Positions 28,978-38,231 are shown, counted from the first letter of the stretch. The stretch is 64,000 nucleotides of DNA from Paraburkholderia phytofirmans OLGA172 (GCF_001634365.1 NZ_CP014578.1:682001-746000), one strand, 5' to 3'. Notes: generated by a model from the sequence alone, not told the origin. Numbers and translations: made by a program.

Positions 28978-29103
28978 AGGCTTACATGACCGGATTACGA
29001 TTCGTAAAGCTTAACCTGACGATAAGAGGTGCGTTGTAACGTTTTATTACAAGTTCGAAAGTGTATTTACACCGAAGTGGAGGGTAGAGGGCTGTTTGAA
29101 AAG

Positions 29104-29131
29104 AAAAAACCCGCAGATATGCGGGTTTTTT
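29104..29131 (-). terminator. Terminator after thiD
   Basis: AAAAAACCCGC, loop AGATAT, GCGGGTTTTTT. On the minus strand it follows thiD by about 60 bases and ends in a T-run; it is symmetric and could act both ways. Confidence 0.85.
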
Positions 29132-29192
29132 GGATGCCGTCTTATTACAGCTGTAATGCTTGCCATGCGCCTGCCGCTCATGCAGTCGAAGC

Positions 29193-30053
29193 TTAGTGCC
29201 GCGCCTCGCCCGGCGCCGCGTCCTTGCCGGCCGCAGGGGGCGTGTCGTCGTCGCTGCTGCGGGCCCAGAAGAAGCGGTCCGGCATATAAGCACCCATTCC
29301 CGGCCGGAATGCGTTGCGCACCGCCTGATACAGATACTCCTGCGCCTCGCGCACGGCTTCCGCCGGCTCCTGGCCGTTGGCCAGCAAGGCGGCAATCGCG
29401 GAACCGAGCGTATCGGTGATGCCCATGATCCGATGGCTGCCGCGGTCCCACATATCCTGGCGCAGTTGGCCGTCTTCGCTGAACAGCGTATTGACGAGCC
29501 GGTGCGTGCCCGTTTCCGTCGACAGAATGTACTCGCAGCCTTGCGAAAGCAGATGCGAAATCGCTGCGTCGAGGCTCGGCGCTTCGGCGTCGCCGTCCGG
29601 CTGGGCGAGGGCGAGCAGCGTGGCTGAATCGGCCACCAGCAAGGTGGTTTGCGGCGCCAGCAGGTCGGCGATCGCTTCGCGCAGTTCGTCGGCGGCGAGC
29701 ACGTGTTCGTCGTCGAGCGTGAAGTCGGGGGCGAGGATCAGCGGGATGTCGTCGTAATCGGCGACCACCTCGGCAATCGCGCTCACCACTTCCGCGCGCG
29801 TGCATCCGCCGACCTTGAACGCGGCGATCGGCATGTCTTCGAGCAGCATCCGAGCCTGGGTCGCGACCACTTCAGGGTCGAGCCCGGTGACTTCGTCGCA
29901 GCTTGCCGAGTCGCGCACGGTGTAACCCGTGAGCACGGAGACGCCATGGCAGCCCATGCTGGCAAGGGTCATCAGGTCCGCTTGCAGGCCGGAGCCGCCG
30001 GTGGGATCGGAAAGGCCGAAGGTGAGGACGATCGGAGGCGTGTCGCTGGGCAT
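29193..30053 (-). CDS. thiD: ThiD-type hydroxymethylpyrimidine / phosphomethylpyrimidine kinase
   Basis: 286 residues from the ATG at 30053 (MPSDTPPIVL); a TTG at 30065 would add four. The ribokinase-fold enzyme phosphorylates HMP and HMP-phosphate in thiamine synthesis. Motifs are FGLSDPTGGSGLQADLMTLA at the N-terminus, GCHGVSVLTGYTVRDS and, near the C-terminus, ITDTLGSAIAALLANGQ. In the last of these the family's GTGC becomes DTLG, so the anion hole (usually GTGCTLS) is altered. The protein is also longer than E. coli ThiD, with an acidic tail. It could be a diverged, possibly less active paralogue. No TPP riboswitch is apparent upstream. Confidence 0.8.
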   Translation of the reverse strand: MPSDTPPIVLTFGLSDPTGGSGLQADLMTLASMGCHGVSVLTGYTVRDSASCDEVTGLDPEVVATQARMLLEDMPIAAFKVGGCTRAEVVSAIAEVVADYDDIPLILAPDFTLDDEHVLAADELREAIADLLAPQTTLLVADSATLLALAQPDGDAEAPSLDAAISHLLSQGCEYILSTETGTHRLVNTLFSEDGQLRQDMWDRGSHRIMGITDTLGSAIAALLANGQEPAEAVREAQEYLYQAVRNAFRPGMGAYMPDRFFWARSSDDDTPPAAGKDAAPGEARH

Positions 30054-30490
30054 GAAAATTTGCAAAAAGGGGCTGTATTTAGGCGCAGAGGGTGCGCAAT
30101 CGGCTCAATTATGCGGCCTAAACCGTTGTGAAGGCGTTTTTTCGCATTCTTCGGCGGCGAGGGCTCCATTAAGTCGCAATATGATACGGATTGACGCGAT
30201 CCGCATAGTCCGAGGTCGTCGCGTCCTACGTTTGACGGCCCCTGATCCAGTGCGCGCCAAATCTTCGTATTCAGTCCCGGTAATGATAGTGCGGACTTCG
30301 CAACCGTCCCCAACCCTGTAAGCGCGGCGTCTGCTGCCGGCGCTAGACGACAATGTGCGCACCGTCACTACGACCCGCACAGTAGGTCGGGAACCATAAC
30401 GTAATGCACCGCCCGAGAGCTTTTTCGGATTTTCCCACTGGACGCGCCTTTCAGGCTTTGCGTCAGCGCTGGCACATCCACTTTCGGTGA
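30054..30490. other. Intergenic region left of the IS200/IS605 element, no gene seen
   Basis: About 440 bases between the thiD start and the tnpA remnant. It should contain the thiD promoter and, before the IS arrived, probably the divergent rubA promoter. I find no gene. The left end of the IS should lie near 30400-30490 but I could not fix it by eye. Confidence 0.4.
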
Positions 30491-30690
30491 CTAGTTCATC
30501 AACAGGTGCCCGTGCTTGCCCTCACCGTCGAACTCGCACACGTTGCCAAAACGCTGCGCGTGTCATCAAGAATCTCATTGGTGAAAGCGCCATGCTGGTG
30601 CTTGGTCAGGAAGACCAAATACACCCGCGTCGTAAAACTGAATGCCTGCCGTGCCGAAGGTCGTTGTCAGTATTTATAGACCGGTAATAT
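30491..30690 (-). pseudogene. tnpA: Y1 transposase (TnpA) remnant of the IS200/IS605 element
   Basis: On the minus strand the pieces RHGRHSV, YLVFLTKHQHGAFTNEIL and CEFDGEGKHGHLL appear in order but in different frames, ending in a TAG at 30491-30493. These correspond to the N-terminal half of IS200/IS605 TnpA. The last contains HGH where the catalytic HxH (HUH) normally lies in a context like EFNGEDDHVHLLV. At least two frameshifts separate the pieces, and the part with the catalytic Tyr is missing. Confidence 0.75.
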
Positions 30691-30700
30691 AGTCGTGGCT

Positions 30701-31918
30701 ATGAACCGACTCCAAGCCTACAAATATGAACTCATGCCCACTACCGGGCAGGCGCGTGATATGCGCGGCTTCGCGGGCTCATGCCGGTTCGTATTTAACA
30801 AGGCGCTGATTTTGCAAAAGGAGAACTACGAGGCAGGCAGAAAATTCATCAGCTATGTCGAGATGGCGAAGCAACTGACGGCATGGCGTAATGGTGCTGA
30901 CACGCCGTGGCTCAAGGACGCTCCGACTCATCCATTGCAACACGCCTTAAAAGACCTTGAGCGTGCCTACAAGAACTTCTTCGCCAAGCGCGCAGGTTTC
31001 CCGCGCTTCAGGAAGAAGGGGCGGTCAGACAGTTTCCGTTATCCCGACCCGAAGCAATTCAGGATCGACCAAGCGAATAGCCGCATTTTTCTGCCCAAAC
31101 TCGGCTGGCTACGCTATCGCAATAGTCGGGATGCGCTGGGCACGGCGAAGAATGTTACCGTCAGCCAGTCATGCGGCAAGTGGTTTGTGTCGATCCAGAC
31201 CGAGCGCGAGGTTGGGCAACCTGTGCCGCAGGCGGCAGGTATGGTTGGCATCGACATGGGCATCGCCCGCTTCGCGACCCTGAGCAACGGCACGTTCTAC
31301 GCCCCGCTCAACAGCTTCAGGCGGCACCAGGCACGGCTTCGTAAAGCCCAGCGGGCCATGAGCCGCAAGGCAAAGTTTGGCAAAAACTGGAAGAAAGCAA
31401 GATCCCGCGTCCAGCGCATTCATGCCCGCATCGGTAACGCCCGTCGAGACTACCTGCATAAGACCACGACCACAATCAGCCAAAACCACGCGATGGTTTG
31501 TGTCGAGGACCTGCAGGTTCGGAACATGTCCAGATCGGCAGCAGGCAGCACCGAGCGGCCGGGCAAACACGTTCGGGCCAAGTCTGGCCTGAACAAGGCC
31601 ATTCTCGATCAGGGATGGTTCGAGTTTCGCCGCCAGCTGGATTACAAACTGGCGTGGAATGGCGGCTACCTCATCGCCGTGCCGCCGCAGAACACGAGTC
31701 GGGCGTGCCCCCGCTGCAACCATGTATCAAAGGACAACCGCCAGACGCAATCACGGTTTGCGTGCATGTCATGTGGATATGAGAATCACGCCGACGTGGT
31801 CGGCGCGATCAACGTTTTAGAGCGCGGACAGCGCTTGTTAGCCTGTGGAGAGACGGCGCAGTCAGGCCGCTCCGTGAAGCAGGAACCCGCCGAAGCGACT
31901 CAGGTAGAAACCGCCTGA
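30701..31918 (+). CDS. tnpB: TnpB RNA-guided endonuclease (IS200/IS605 OrfB)
   Basis: 405 residues from the ATG at 30701 (MNRLQAYKYE); a GTG at 30695 adds two. TnpB is the IS-encoded nuclease related to Cas12 that uses an RNA from the element's right end. The N-terminal OrfB HTH region (MPTTGQARDMRGFAGSCRFV) and bridge-like FPRFRKKGRSDSF are present. The RuvC-like triad appears intact: Asp in GIDMGIARF (about 189), Glu in VCVEDLQV (about 269) and Asp in HADVVGAINVL (about 365). The zinc finger CPRC and CMSC is also intact. A possible promoter TTGTCA-18-TATAGT (30664-30693) ends just before the start. Confidence 0.93.
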   Translation: MNRLQAYKYELMPTTGQARDMRGFAGSCRFVFNKALILQKENYEAGRKFISYVEMAKQLTAWRNGADTPWLKDAPTHPLQHALKDLERAYKNFFAKRAGFPRFRKKGRSDSFRYPDPKQFRIDQANSRIFLPKLGWLRYRNSRDALGTAKNVTVSQSCGKWFVSIQTEREVGQPVPQAAGMVGIDMGIARFATLSNGTFYAPLNSFRRHQARLRKAQRAMSRKAKFGKNWKKARSRVQRIHARIGNARRDYLHKTTTTISQNHAMVCVEDLQVRNMSRSAAGSTERPGKHVRAKSGLNKAILDQGWFEFRRQLDYKLAWNGGYLIAVPPQNTSRACPRCNHVSKDNRQTQSRFACMSCGYENHADVVGAINVLERGQRLLACGETAQSGRSVKQEPAEATQVETA

Positions 31919-31961
31919 GCGCCGTAGGAATCCCCGTCGTTTATGGCGGAGAGGATGTCAA
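31800..31961 (+). ncRNA. Putative guide (omega/re) RNA scaffold at the tnpB 3' end
   Basis: In this family the guide RNA covers the end of tnpB and the right-end stem-loops, and its guide part starts just beyond the element. Here that would be the last ~120 bases of tnpB plus 31919-31961, where TCCCCGTCG TTTAT GGCGGAGAGG can fold. The 5' limit is a guess by analogy. Confidence 0.4.
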
Positions 31962-32034
31962 TGCTAGGCATTGGGGCGGCAACACGGTACCATCGTGGCT
32001 CCCGTTTCCACGGACTCTACGACGCGACACAAGA

Positions 32035-32205
32035 ATGGAATATCAAAGCTGGATGTGCCTGATTTGCGGCTGGATTTACGACGAAGAAGCCGGTTTGCCG
32101 GACGAAGGCATTGCGCCGGGCACCCGCTGGGAGGACGTTCCGATTAACTGGACCTGCCCGGAATGCGGAGCGCGCAAGGAAGACTTCGAGATGGTCCAGA
32201 TCTGA
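32035..32205 (+). CDS. rubA: Rubredoxin
   Basis: 56 residues: a small iron-only electron carrier. The two Cys pairs that hold the Fe are CLICG and CPECG, with the core motif WIYDEEAGLPDEGIAPGTRW and the tail GARKEDFEMVQI. The length is standard. It opens the conserved run rubA, FimL-like, algH, ruvX, pyrR, pyrB, pyrC'. The IS200/IS605 element ends 73 bases upstream, so its original promoter may be displaced or replaced. No strong Shine-Dalgarno is visible. Confidence 0.95.
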   Translation: MEYQSWMCLICGWIYDEEAGLPDEGIAPGTRWEDVPINWTCPECGARKEDFEMVQI

Positions 32206-32462
32206 GGTTCGAGGGGCAAGCGGCGGTGTCCAGTAGCGTGCCATGCCGTGTGCCTGCGGCGCGGCGTTTTGCAGGCGGCGCAGGCCGGATCGAACGCGGT
32301 TCATGCGTTCACAACGCAACCCCAACGCGTCGACACGGAACGTCGCCGGTTGCGCCGTGTCGCAGCGGTAGTCTGTCATTGTCCTGTCGCCAGTTCGCGC
32401 GTTAGCCGAGCAGTCTCTCGTGCGGCGCAAAGCGGCGGCCCGTCAGCTTCCTGTCGCCTGCC

Positions 32463-33884
32463 ATGACTCTTCGATCCGCTGCACCTGATTCCTTCGATGC
32501 ATTGCCGAATCCACGCGGCGGCGCTGTGCGTTCCGCGGAGCTGGCGCTGGCCGAGGCGCTGCTGGCATTCGAACAACGCAGCGAGAGCACTGCGGCGCTG
32601 CTGCGTGCGTCGCACGCATTGCGCGAGGCCGGCTGGCTGAGCGCGCAGCGCTTCGCCGACGCGCTGGTGCGGCTTTCGCCTTTGGCCGACGAGGGTGAAC
32701 CGGCTAACGCCGCTGACGCGGGCAGCGCACGGCCCGTGTTCGGCGCGGCGTTGCGCGATTTCCGCGCGGCGCTCGAGCGCCACAACTTGCGCGAGCTGTC
32801 TTGTTCGCCCACTCTGTTCAACCACTATCGCGCGCTCTGTACCCGTCTGTCCGAGCACACGCCCGGTTCGCCCGCCGCTTTCGAAGACCTCGCGCTGAGC
32901 GCACGCCCGGTGCCGCCGGTATCGCTGCATGCCCAGTCCGCGGATCAATTGGGCCATTTGCGGGCACGCTATGAGCGCGCGCTGCTGCCCGTGTTGCGCG
33001 CGCAGCCCGATAACAGCGGTGCCGCGTTGGCGTTCACGAACGCGGCGCTCGACGAACTGGACGTCGTCCTGACCGAACTTGCCGGCCCAGACCCTTACGA
33101 TTTCTGGCGCCTCGCCAAAGCTTGCGCCAAGGCGCTGCGCGTCAGCGGCCGCGCCGCCGGAGAAGCCGACGCGCGGCGTTTCTATGCGCGCTGCAACCTG
33201 ACACTGGCCGATCACGCGCGCGGCATCGAGCGCGCGCCGCGTTCGCTGGTGCGCGCGACGCTGGCGCTGCTGTGGCGCGACTACGCGTTGTACGGTGCTG
33301 CGGCGGAAGACGCCGATCAGGTCGACGTGCTGCACGACTATGGCCTGACGGTCGATTGGCATGTTGCGGGCACCCAGGCATCCGAAATGCTTTGGGAAGC
33401 CGGCGCCGTGCAGGCACAGGCGATCAGCGCGACCCACAGCACGCTGACGCGTGAGTTGGGCGTGTTGACCGTCAACGCCCATGCTTATGAAGATTTCCTG
33501 CAGACGGCGGATGCCTCGATTTCGGCGCTGGCCGAGCATGCCCGTGCGGCCGATCAGCCCGAGAAAGCCGATCCGAGCGAAGCGCTGCAGGCGGGCGACG
33601 CCGCCTACCGGCTCGGCGCCGCCGCGTGCGCGCTGGGCCTTGGCCACGTGGCACTGGTTGCCGATGCGCTCGGGCTTGCGTGGCGCCGCCGCGCGCACGC
33701 CGGCGTATCGACGCCGGCGGTGCGCGCCCACGTCATCGTCGGCGCGCCGGCGGCGAGCACGCTCGAGCAGGCTGCCGAAGCGTTGCGCGCGATGCTGCAC
33801 AAAGTCGCTGCGGGCGTCGCGCCGGCAGGCAGCCGCGCCGCGCTGGCGGCATTGACGCGCGCGATCGAGCAGGGCGGCGCCTGA
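32463..33884 (+). CDS. FimL/ChpA-N-terminus-like protein (twitching-motility type), unproven
   Basis: 473 residues, almost wholly helical and very rich in Ala, Arg and Leu, with no signal peptide or membrane helix. Segments such as FRAALERHNLRELSCSPTLF and ADQLGHLRARYERALLPVLR have the look of the degenerate Hpt-like repeats at the N-terminus of ChpA/PilL and in FimL. Those proteins govern type IV pilus activity in Pseudomonas. In related genomes rubA is followed by pil chemotaxis genes, which are absent here. The functional link is inference from position and composition; no catalytic His motif (HTLKG) is evident. Confidence 0.5.
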   Translation: MTLRSAAPDSFDALPNPRGGAVRSAELALAEALLAFEQRSESTAALLRASHALREAGWLSAQRFADALVRLSPLADEGEPANAADAGSARPVFGAALRDFRAALERHNLRELSCSPTLFNHYRALCTRLSEHTPGSPAAFEDLALSARPVPPVSLHAQSADQLGHLRARYERALLPVLRAQPDNSGAALAFTNAALDELDVVLTELAGPDPYDFWRLAKACAKALRVSGRAAGEADARRFYARCNLTLADHARGIERAPRSLVRATLALLWRDYALYGAAAEDADQVDVLHDYGLTVDWHVAGTQASEMLWEAGAVQAQAISATHSTLTRELGVLTVNAHAYEDFLQTADASISALAEHARAADQPEKADPSEALQAGDAAYRLGAAACALGLGHVALVADALGLAWRRRAHAGVSTPAVRAHVIVGAPAASTLEQAAEALRAMLHKVAAGVAPAGSRAALAALTRAIEQGGA

Positions 33885-34143
33885 ACGGTTGCGCAATCAG
33901 CAGCAGGTGCTGCGCGCCGGTAAGCATCCTCATGCCGGCCGCGGCGGCGAGCAAGGTTCGAACCCGGAGGCACGCGATATGCGTGTCGCAAAACACCGCT
34001 AACCGCACCGTGGACAAGGCCTGCGTGCGTGATAGAGTGCAACTTGATTCGCCGTCGATGGCTCGCGGCGCAGTTCATCGCGCACATCGCGGTCCCGCGC
34101 TCAAAGCCCGCCATCCTGCACCGTCTTTGCTAAAATCCTAACT

Positions 34144-34722
34144 ATGTCCAAGAGTACCGATCGCATCAATCTGACCAACCAGTTCCTGATCGCCATGCCG
34201 AACATGGCGGACCCCACGTTTTCAGGAACGGTGGTCTACCTTTGCGATCACAGTGAGCGCGGTGCGCTCGGCCTCGTGATCAACCGGCCGACCGATATCG
34301 ACCTGGAAGCGCTCTTTAGTCGCATCGATCTCAAGCTCGAGATCGAACCCCTTCTCCATGTGCCGGTGTATTTCGGCGGCCCGGTGCAAACCGAGCGCGG
34401 CTTCGTGCTGCACGATCCGAAAGACGGCAATGCGTATACGTCGTCAATGTCGGTGCCGGGCGGGCTCGAGATGACCACTTCGAAAGACGTGCTCGAAGCC
34501 GTCGCGAGCGGCACCGGCCCGGAACGCTTCCTGCTCACGCTCGGCCACGCCGGCTGGGGCGCGGGTCAGCTTGAAGAAGAGATTTCGAAGAATGGCTGGC
34601 TCACCGTTGAAGCCGACCCGAAAATCGTTTTCGACGTGCCTGCCGAAGAGCGCCTCGAAGCGGCGCTCGCGCTGCTCGGCATTTCGCTGTCAATGCTGTC
34701 GGGCGAAGCAGGTCACGCATGA
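34144..34722 (+). CDS. algH: YqgE/AlgH family protein
   Basis: 192 residues of the UPF0301/DUF179 family. The start region NLTNQFLIAMPNMADPTFSG, TVVYLCDHSERGALGLVINRP, VYFGGPVQTERGFVLHD and LLTLGHAGWGAGQLEEEI are its hallmark segments. Its biochemical role is unsettled; in Pseudomonas the gene was linked to alginate regulation. It is nearly always beside ruvX (yqgF), as here with a ten-base gap. A longer start is not supported. Cytoplasmic. Confidence 0.95.
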   Translation: MSKSTDRINLTNQFLIAMPNMADPTFSGTVVYLCDHSERGALGLVINRPTDIDLEALFSRIDLKLEIEPLLHVPVYFGGPVQTERGFVLHDPKDGNAYTSSMSVPGGLEMTTSKDVLEAVASGTGPERFLLTLGHAGWGAGQLEEEISKNGWLTVEADPKIVFDVPAEERLEAALALLGISLSMLSGEAGHA

Positions 34723-34732
34723 AAGGTGACGC

Positions 34733-35173
34733 ATGAGTCCGCCGGCCGGACGTGAGGCGACGCTGCTTGCGTTCGACTATGGTGAAAAGCGGATCGGCGT
34801 GGCGGTGGGCAATTCGCTCACCCGCAGCGCACGGGCGCTCGTGATCGTGCAGAACCGCAGCCGCGAATATCGTTTCGAGGCGATCGGCAAGCTGATCGCC
34901 GAGTGGAAGCCGGACGCGCTGGTGGTCGGCTTGCCCATGCACCCGGACGGCACGCCGCACGAAATGACCCAACTCGCGAAGCGCTTCGGCAATCAGCTGA
35001 ATGGCCGCTTCAATCTGCCGGTGACGTGGATCGACGAGCGCTATTCGTCGGTCGAGGCGAAGGCGGAAATCCGCGCCGGCAACGGCCGCGCCGACATGCT
35101 CGACGCCGAAGCCGCCAGCATCATCCTCCAGCAATATCTAGACGGACTTCCCGACGATCATGAGTTCCATTGA
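34733..35173 (+). CDS. ruvX: RuvX (YqgF) putative Holliday-junction resolvase / pre-16S rRNA nuclease
   Basis: 146 residues with an RNase H-like fold. The first Asp lies in [44 protein letters not shown] (second acidic residue) and [14 protein letters not shown] follow as in the family. In E. coli YqgF trims the 5' end of 16S rRNA; the resolvase name is from structure. GAAAGGTG lies ahead of the ATG at 34733. It overlaps pyrR by 14 bases, so expression of the two is coupled. Confidence 0.95.
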   Translation: MSPPAGREATLLAFDYGEKRIGVAVGNSLTRSARALVIVQNRSREYRFEAIGKLIAEWKPDALVVGLPMHPDGTPHEMTQLAKRFGNQLNGRFNLPVTWIDERYSSVEAKAEIRAGNGRADMLDAEAASIILQQYLDGLPDDHEFH

Positions 35174-35702
35174 CGCCGAAGCGCTCTACAGCGCCTTGCT
35201 CGAGCAGATTCGTGCCGTTTACGGTGACAGGCTCGGCGCCGGGCAAGACAGTGCGGACGGCGCCGTGCTGGCCGGTATCTACAGCGGCGGCGCGTGGCTT
35301 GCCGAACGCCTTGCGCGCGACCTCCGCGTGCCGAACTTCGGCGTGGTGAATGTCGCGCTGCATCGCGACGATTACGCCAAGAAGGGCTTGCACTCGCAGG
35401 CGAGTCCGACCTCGCTGCCGTTTTCCGTGGACAAGCGCCACATCGTGCTGGTGGACGACGTGCTGTACACCGGTCGCACGGTTCGCGCGGCGCTGAACGA
35501 GCTGTACGACTACGGCCGTCCGGCGTCGGTCGAACTGGCGGTGCTCGCCGATCGCGGTGGACGCGAGCTGCCAGTGGCGGCGCGGTTCGTCGGCGGCGTG
35601 GTGCAAGTGCCCGCCGAGGCCACGCTCGTGCTGACCCGCGAAGAGAGCGGGGCCGACGGCAATCAGCGTTTCACCTTTCACACCGAAGCCCGCGTCGATT
35701 GA
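35160..35702 (+). CDS. pyrR: PyrR: pyrimidine regulatory protein / uracil phosphoribosyltransferase
   Basis: 180 residues. The PRPP-binding motif is [20 protein letters not shown], with the type I phosphoribosyltransferase fold around it ([20 protein letters not shown]). In Bacillus PyrR binds leader RNA to attenuate pyr transcription; in beta-proteobacteria that role is not established. I see no obvious anti-terminator/terminator pair in the 37-base gap before pyrB. It starts inside the end of ruvX and is followed directly by pyrB. Confidence 0.93.
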   Translation: MSSIDAEALYSALLEQIRAVYGDRLGAGQDSADGAVLAGIYSGGAWLAERLARDLRVPNFGVVNVALHRDDYAKKGLHSQASPTSLPFSVDKRHIVLVDDVLYTGRTVRAALNELYDYGRPASVELAVLADRGGRELPVAARFVGGVVQVPAEATLVLTREESGADGNQRFTFHTEARVD

Positions 35703-35739
35703 ACGCGGCTTTGCGCATTGAGCAACAAGCAGGTACACC

Positions 35740-36765
35740 ATGAACACCGCCACCCAAGGCCCCCAGGATTCGGCCGACAGCGCCACCGAGCGCTTCCGTT
35801 ATGGCTTCCTGAGGGGCAATCCGCAGCTCACGAAAAACGGCGAGCTCAAACATCTGTTGTCGATCGAAGGCTTGCCGAAGGCGATCGTCAATCACATTCT
35901 CGATACCGCCGACCAGTTCGTCAGCGTGACCGATCGCGAAGTGAAGAAGGTGCCGCTGTTGCGCGGCAAGTCCGTGTTCAACCTGTTCTTCGAGAACTCG
36001 ACGCGCACGCGCACGACCTTCGAGATCGCCGCGACGCGTTTGTCGGCGGACGTGCTGAATCTGAACATCAATGCTTCGTCGACGAGCAAGGGTGAGTCGC
36101 TGCTCGACACGATCAACAACCTCTCGGCAATGCATGCCGATATGTTCGTCGTGCGTCATGCATCGAGCGGCGCGCCGTACCTGATCGCCCAGCACTGCGC
36201 GCCGCACGTGCATGTGATCAATGCCGGCGACGGCCGTCATGCACACCCGACCCAGGGTCTGCTCGACATGTACACGATCCGCCACTACAAGAAGGATTTC
36301 ACGAATCTGCGCGTGGCGATCGTCGGCGACATTCTGCATTCGCGGGTCGCGCGCTCGGACATTCATGCACTGACCACGCTCGGCGTGCCGGAAGTGCGCG
36401 CGATCGGTCCGCGCACGCTGCTGCCGGGCGGTCTGGAACAGATGGGTGTGCGCGTCTTCCATAACCTCGACGAAGGCCTGAAAGACGTCGACGTGATCAT
36501 CATGTTGCGTCTGCAAAACGAGCGAATGAGCGGTGCGCTGCTGCCGTCGGCGCAGGAGTACTTCAAGAGCTGGGGTTTGACGCCGGAGCGCCTTGCGCTT
36601 GCCAAGCCCGATGCGATCGTGATGCACCCGGGGCCGATGAATCGTGGCGTCGAAATCGATTCGCAGGTGGCCGACGGCCCGCAATCGGTGATTCTGAACC
36701 AGGTCACGTTCGGCATCGCGGTGCGCATGGCGGTGATGGGGATCGTCGTGGGCAATCACGATTGA
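35740..36765 (+). CDS. pyrB: Aspartate carbamoyltransferase catalytic subunit
   Basis: 341 residues. It condenses carbamoyl phosphate with aspartate, the committed step of pyrimidine synthesis. Carbamoyl-phosphate site [15 protein letters not shown], then [29 protein letters not shown] and [11 protein letters not shown] are intact. The N-terminal extension of about 35 residues relative to E. coli PyrB matches the type of enzyme that needs a PyrC' partner. That partner follows 148 bases downstream. No pyrI is present. Confidence 0.97.
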   Translation: MNTATQGPQDSADSATERFRYGFLRGNPQLTKNGELKHLLSIEGLPKAIVNHILDTADQFVSVTDREVKKVPLLRGKSVFNLFFENSTRTRTTFEIAATRLSADVLNLNINASSTSKGESLLDTINNLSAMHADMFVVRHASSGAPYLIAQHCAPHVHVINAGDGRHAHPTQGLLDMYTIRHYKKDFTNLRVAIVGDILHSRVARSDIHALTTLGVPEVRAIGPRTLLPGGLEQMGVRVFHNLDEGLKDVDVIIMLRLQNERMSGALLPSAQEYFKSWGLTPERLALAKPDAIVMHPGPMNRGVEIDSQVADGPQSVILNQVTFGIAVRMAVMGIVVGNHD

Positions 36766-36913
36766 TCTCGCAACTGACTCGCGCCACGACGCAACGAGCT
36801 TAACCAGCTCAAAGCGCGTCCAGGGCGCCACGGCACACAACGAGCACGCGTCAAGTCACGCACAACTTAGCTGAACGCCTGGTTAAACCGCCGGGCTAAA
36901 CATAAGGCAGCGC

Positions 36914-38194
36914 ATGAAGATTCATATTCAAGGCGGCACGCTGATCGATCCGGCAGCGGGCACCGAACAGCAGCAGGACATTTTTATCGAAGCGGGCAAG
37001 ATCGTCGCCATTGGCAACGCGCCCGCTGATTTCCACGCAGAGAAGACGATCGACGCCAAAGGCTTGTCGATCGCGCCGGGCCTCGTCGACCTGTCCGCGC
37101 GCTTGCGCGAACCGGGCTACGAACACAAGGCGACGCTCGAATCCGAAATGGCCGCGGCGCTCGCTGGCGGCGTGACGAGTCTCGTGTGTCCGCCGGACAC
37201 CGATCCGACGCTCGATGAACCGGGCCTCGTCGAGATGCTCAAGTTCCGCGCGCGCAATCTGAACCAGGCGCATGTTTATCCGCTCGGCGCGTTGACCGTC
37301 GGCCTGAAAGGCCAGGTCATCACCGAGATGGTCGAGCTGACCGAGGCGGGGTGTATCGGCTTTTCGCAGGCCGACGTGCCGGTGGTCGACACGCAGGTCT
37401 TGATGCGCGCGTTGCAGTACGCGAGGACCTACGGTTACACCGTGTGGCTGCGTCCGGTCGAGGCGTATCTTGGCAAGGGCGGCGTGGCCGCGAGCGGCGC
37501 GCTGGCGTCGCGGCTTGGGCTGTCGGGCGTGCCGGTGTCGGCTGAGACGATCGCGCTGCACACGATCTTCGAGCTGGTCCGCGTGACGGGGGCACGAGTG
37601 CATCTGTCGCACGTGTCGTCGGCGGCGGGCATCGAGTTGATGCGCGCGGCCAAGGCCGAAGGCTTGCCAGTGTCGTGCGACGTCACCGTGAACCATGTGC
37701 ATCTGATCGATCTCGACATCGGCTATTTCGACGCGCAATTCCGGCTCGATCCGCCGTTGCGCCAGCAGCGCGATCGCGAGGCGATCCGTGCGGGTCTCGT
37801 CGACGGCACGATCGACGCGATCTGCTCCGACCACACGCCGGTCGACGACGACGAGAAGCTTCTGCCGTTCGCCGAAGCCACGCCGGGCGCGACGGGCCTC
37901 GAGCTGTTTTTGTCGCTCACGGTCAAGTGGGCCGACGAAGCGCGCGTGCCGTTGGCCAAGGCGCTGAACCGCATCACCACGGCGCCGGCCGACGTGTTGA
38001 AGCTGGACGCGGCGGGCCGCATCGCCGTGGGCGCCGTCGCCGATCTCTGCGTGTTCGACCGCAATGCGTTTTGGCGCGTCGAGCCGCGTGCGTTGAAGAG
38101 CCAGGGGCACAACACGCCCTTCCTCGGCTATGAACTGCCGGCGCGCGTGCGGGCGACGATTGTGTCCGGTCACGTCGCGTTCGAACAGCGCTAA
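36914..38194 (+). CDS. pyrX: PyrC' (PyrX): dihydroorotase-like protein lacking the metal HxH, ATCase partner
   Basis: 426 residues, dihydroorotase-family length and fold. In active enzymes the first strand reads DxHxHLREPG; here it is LVDLSARLREPG, so both His are replaced (Ser61, Arg63). Other segments remain, such as HLSHVSSAAG and CSDHTPVDDDEK. Loss of the zinc-binding His pair means it is probably inactive. In Pseudomonas the equivalent PyrC' is a structural subunit of the PyrB-PyrC' dodecamer, and the position right after pyrB fits that. A true dihydroorotase must be encoded elsewhere. Confidence 0.9.
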   Translation: MKIHIQGGTLIDPAAGTEQQQDIFIEAGKIVAIGNAPADFHAEKTIDAKGLSIAPGLVDLSARLREPGYEHKATLESEMAAALAGGVTSLVCPPDTDPTLDEPGLVEMLKFRARNLNQAHVYPLGALTVGLKGQVITEMVELTEAGCIGFSQADVPVVDTQVLMRALQYARTYGYTVWLRPVEAYLGKGGVAASGALASRLGLSGVPVSAETIALHTIFELVRVTGARVHLSHVSSAAGIELMRAAKAEGLPVSCDVTVNHVHLIDLDIGYFDAQFRLDPPLRQQRDREAIRAGLVDGTIDAICSDHTPVDDDEKLLPFAEATPGATGLELFLSLTVKWADEARVPLAKALNRITTAPADVLKLDAAGRIAVGAVADLCVFDRNAFWRVEPRALKSQGHNTPFLGYELPARVRATIVSGHVAFEQR

Positions 38195-38231
38195 TATCCG
38201 CGTCATTGCCCAGTTACGGAAAGCTCCGACA

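Larger units (their letters stand above)
30491..31961. mobile_element. IS200/IS605-type element with decayed tnpA and intact tnpB
   Basis: A leftward tnpA remnant and a rightward tnpB are arranged head to head, the classic layout of this group. The right end carries the stem-loop region 31928-31961, ending GGATGTCAA. That compares with the second element in the window, whose end reads AGCAGTCAA. With tnpA dead, it can move only if another Y1 transposase acts on it. It lies between thiD and rubA, leaving only 73 bases upstream of rubA. Confidence 0.8.

Noticed and set aside
30054..30300. TPP riboswitch ahead of thiD
   Set aside because: I could not find the conserved core of the element in the upstream sequence on the minus strand.
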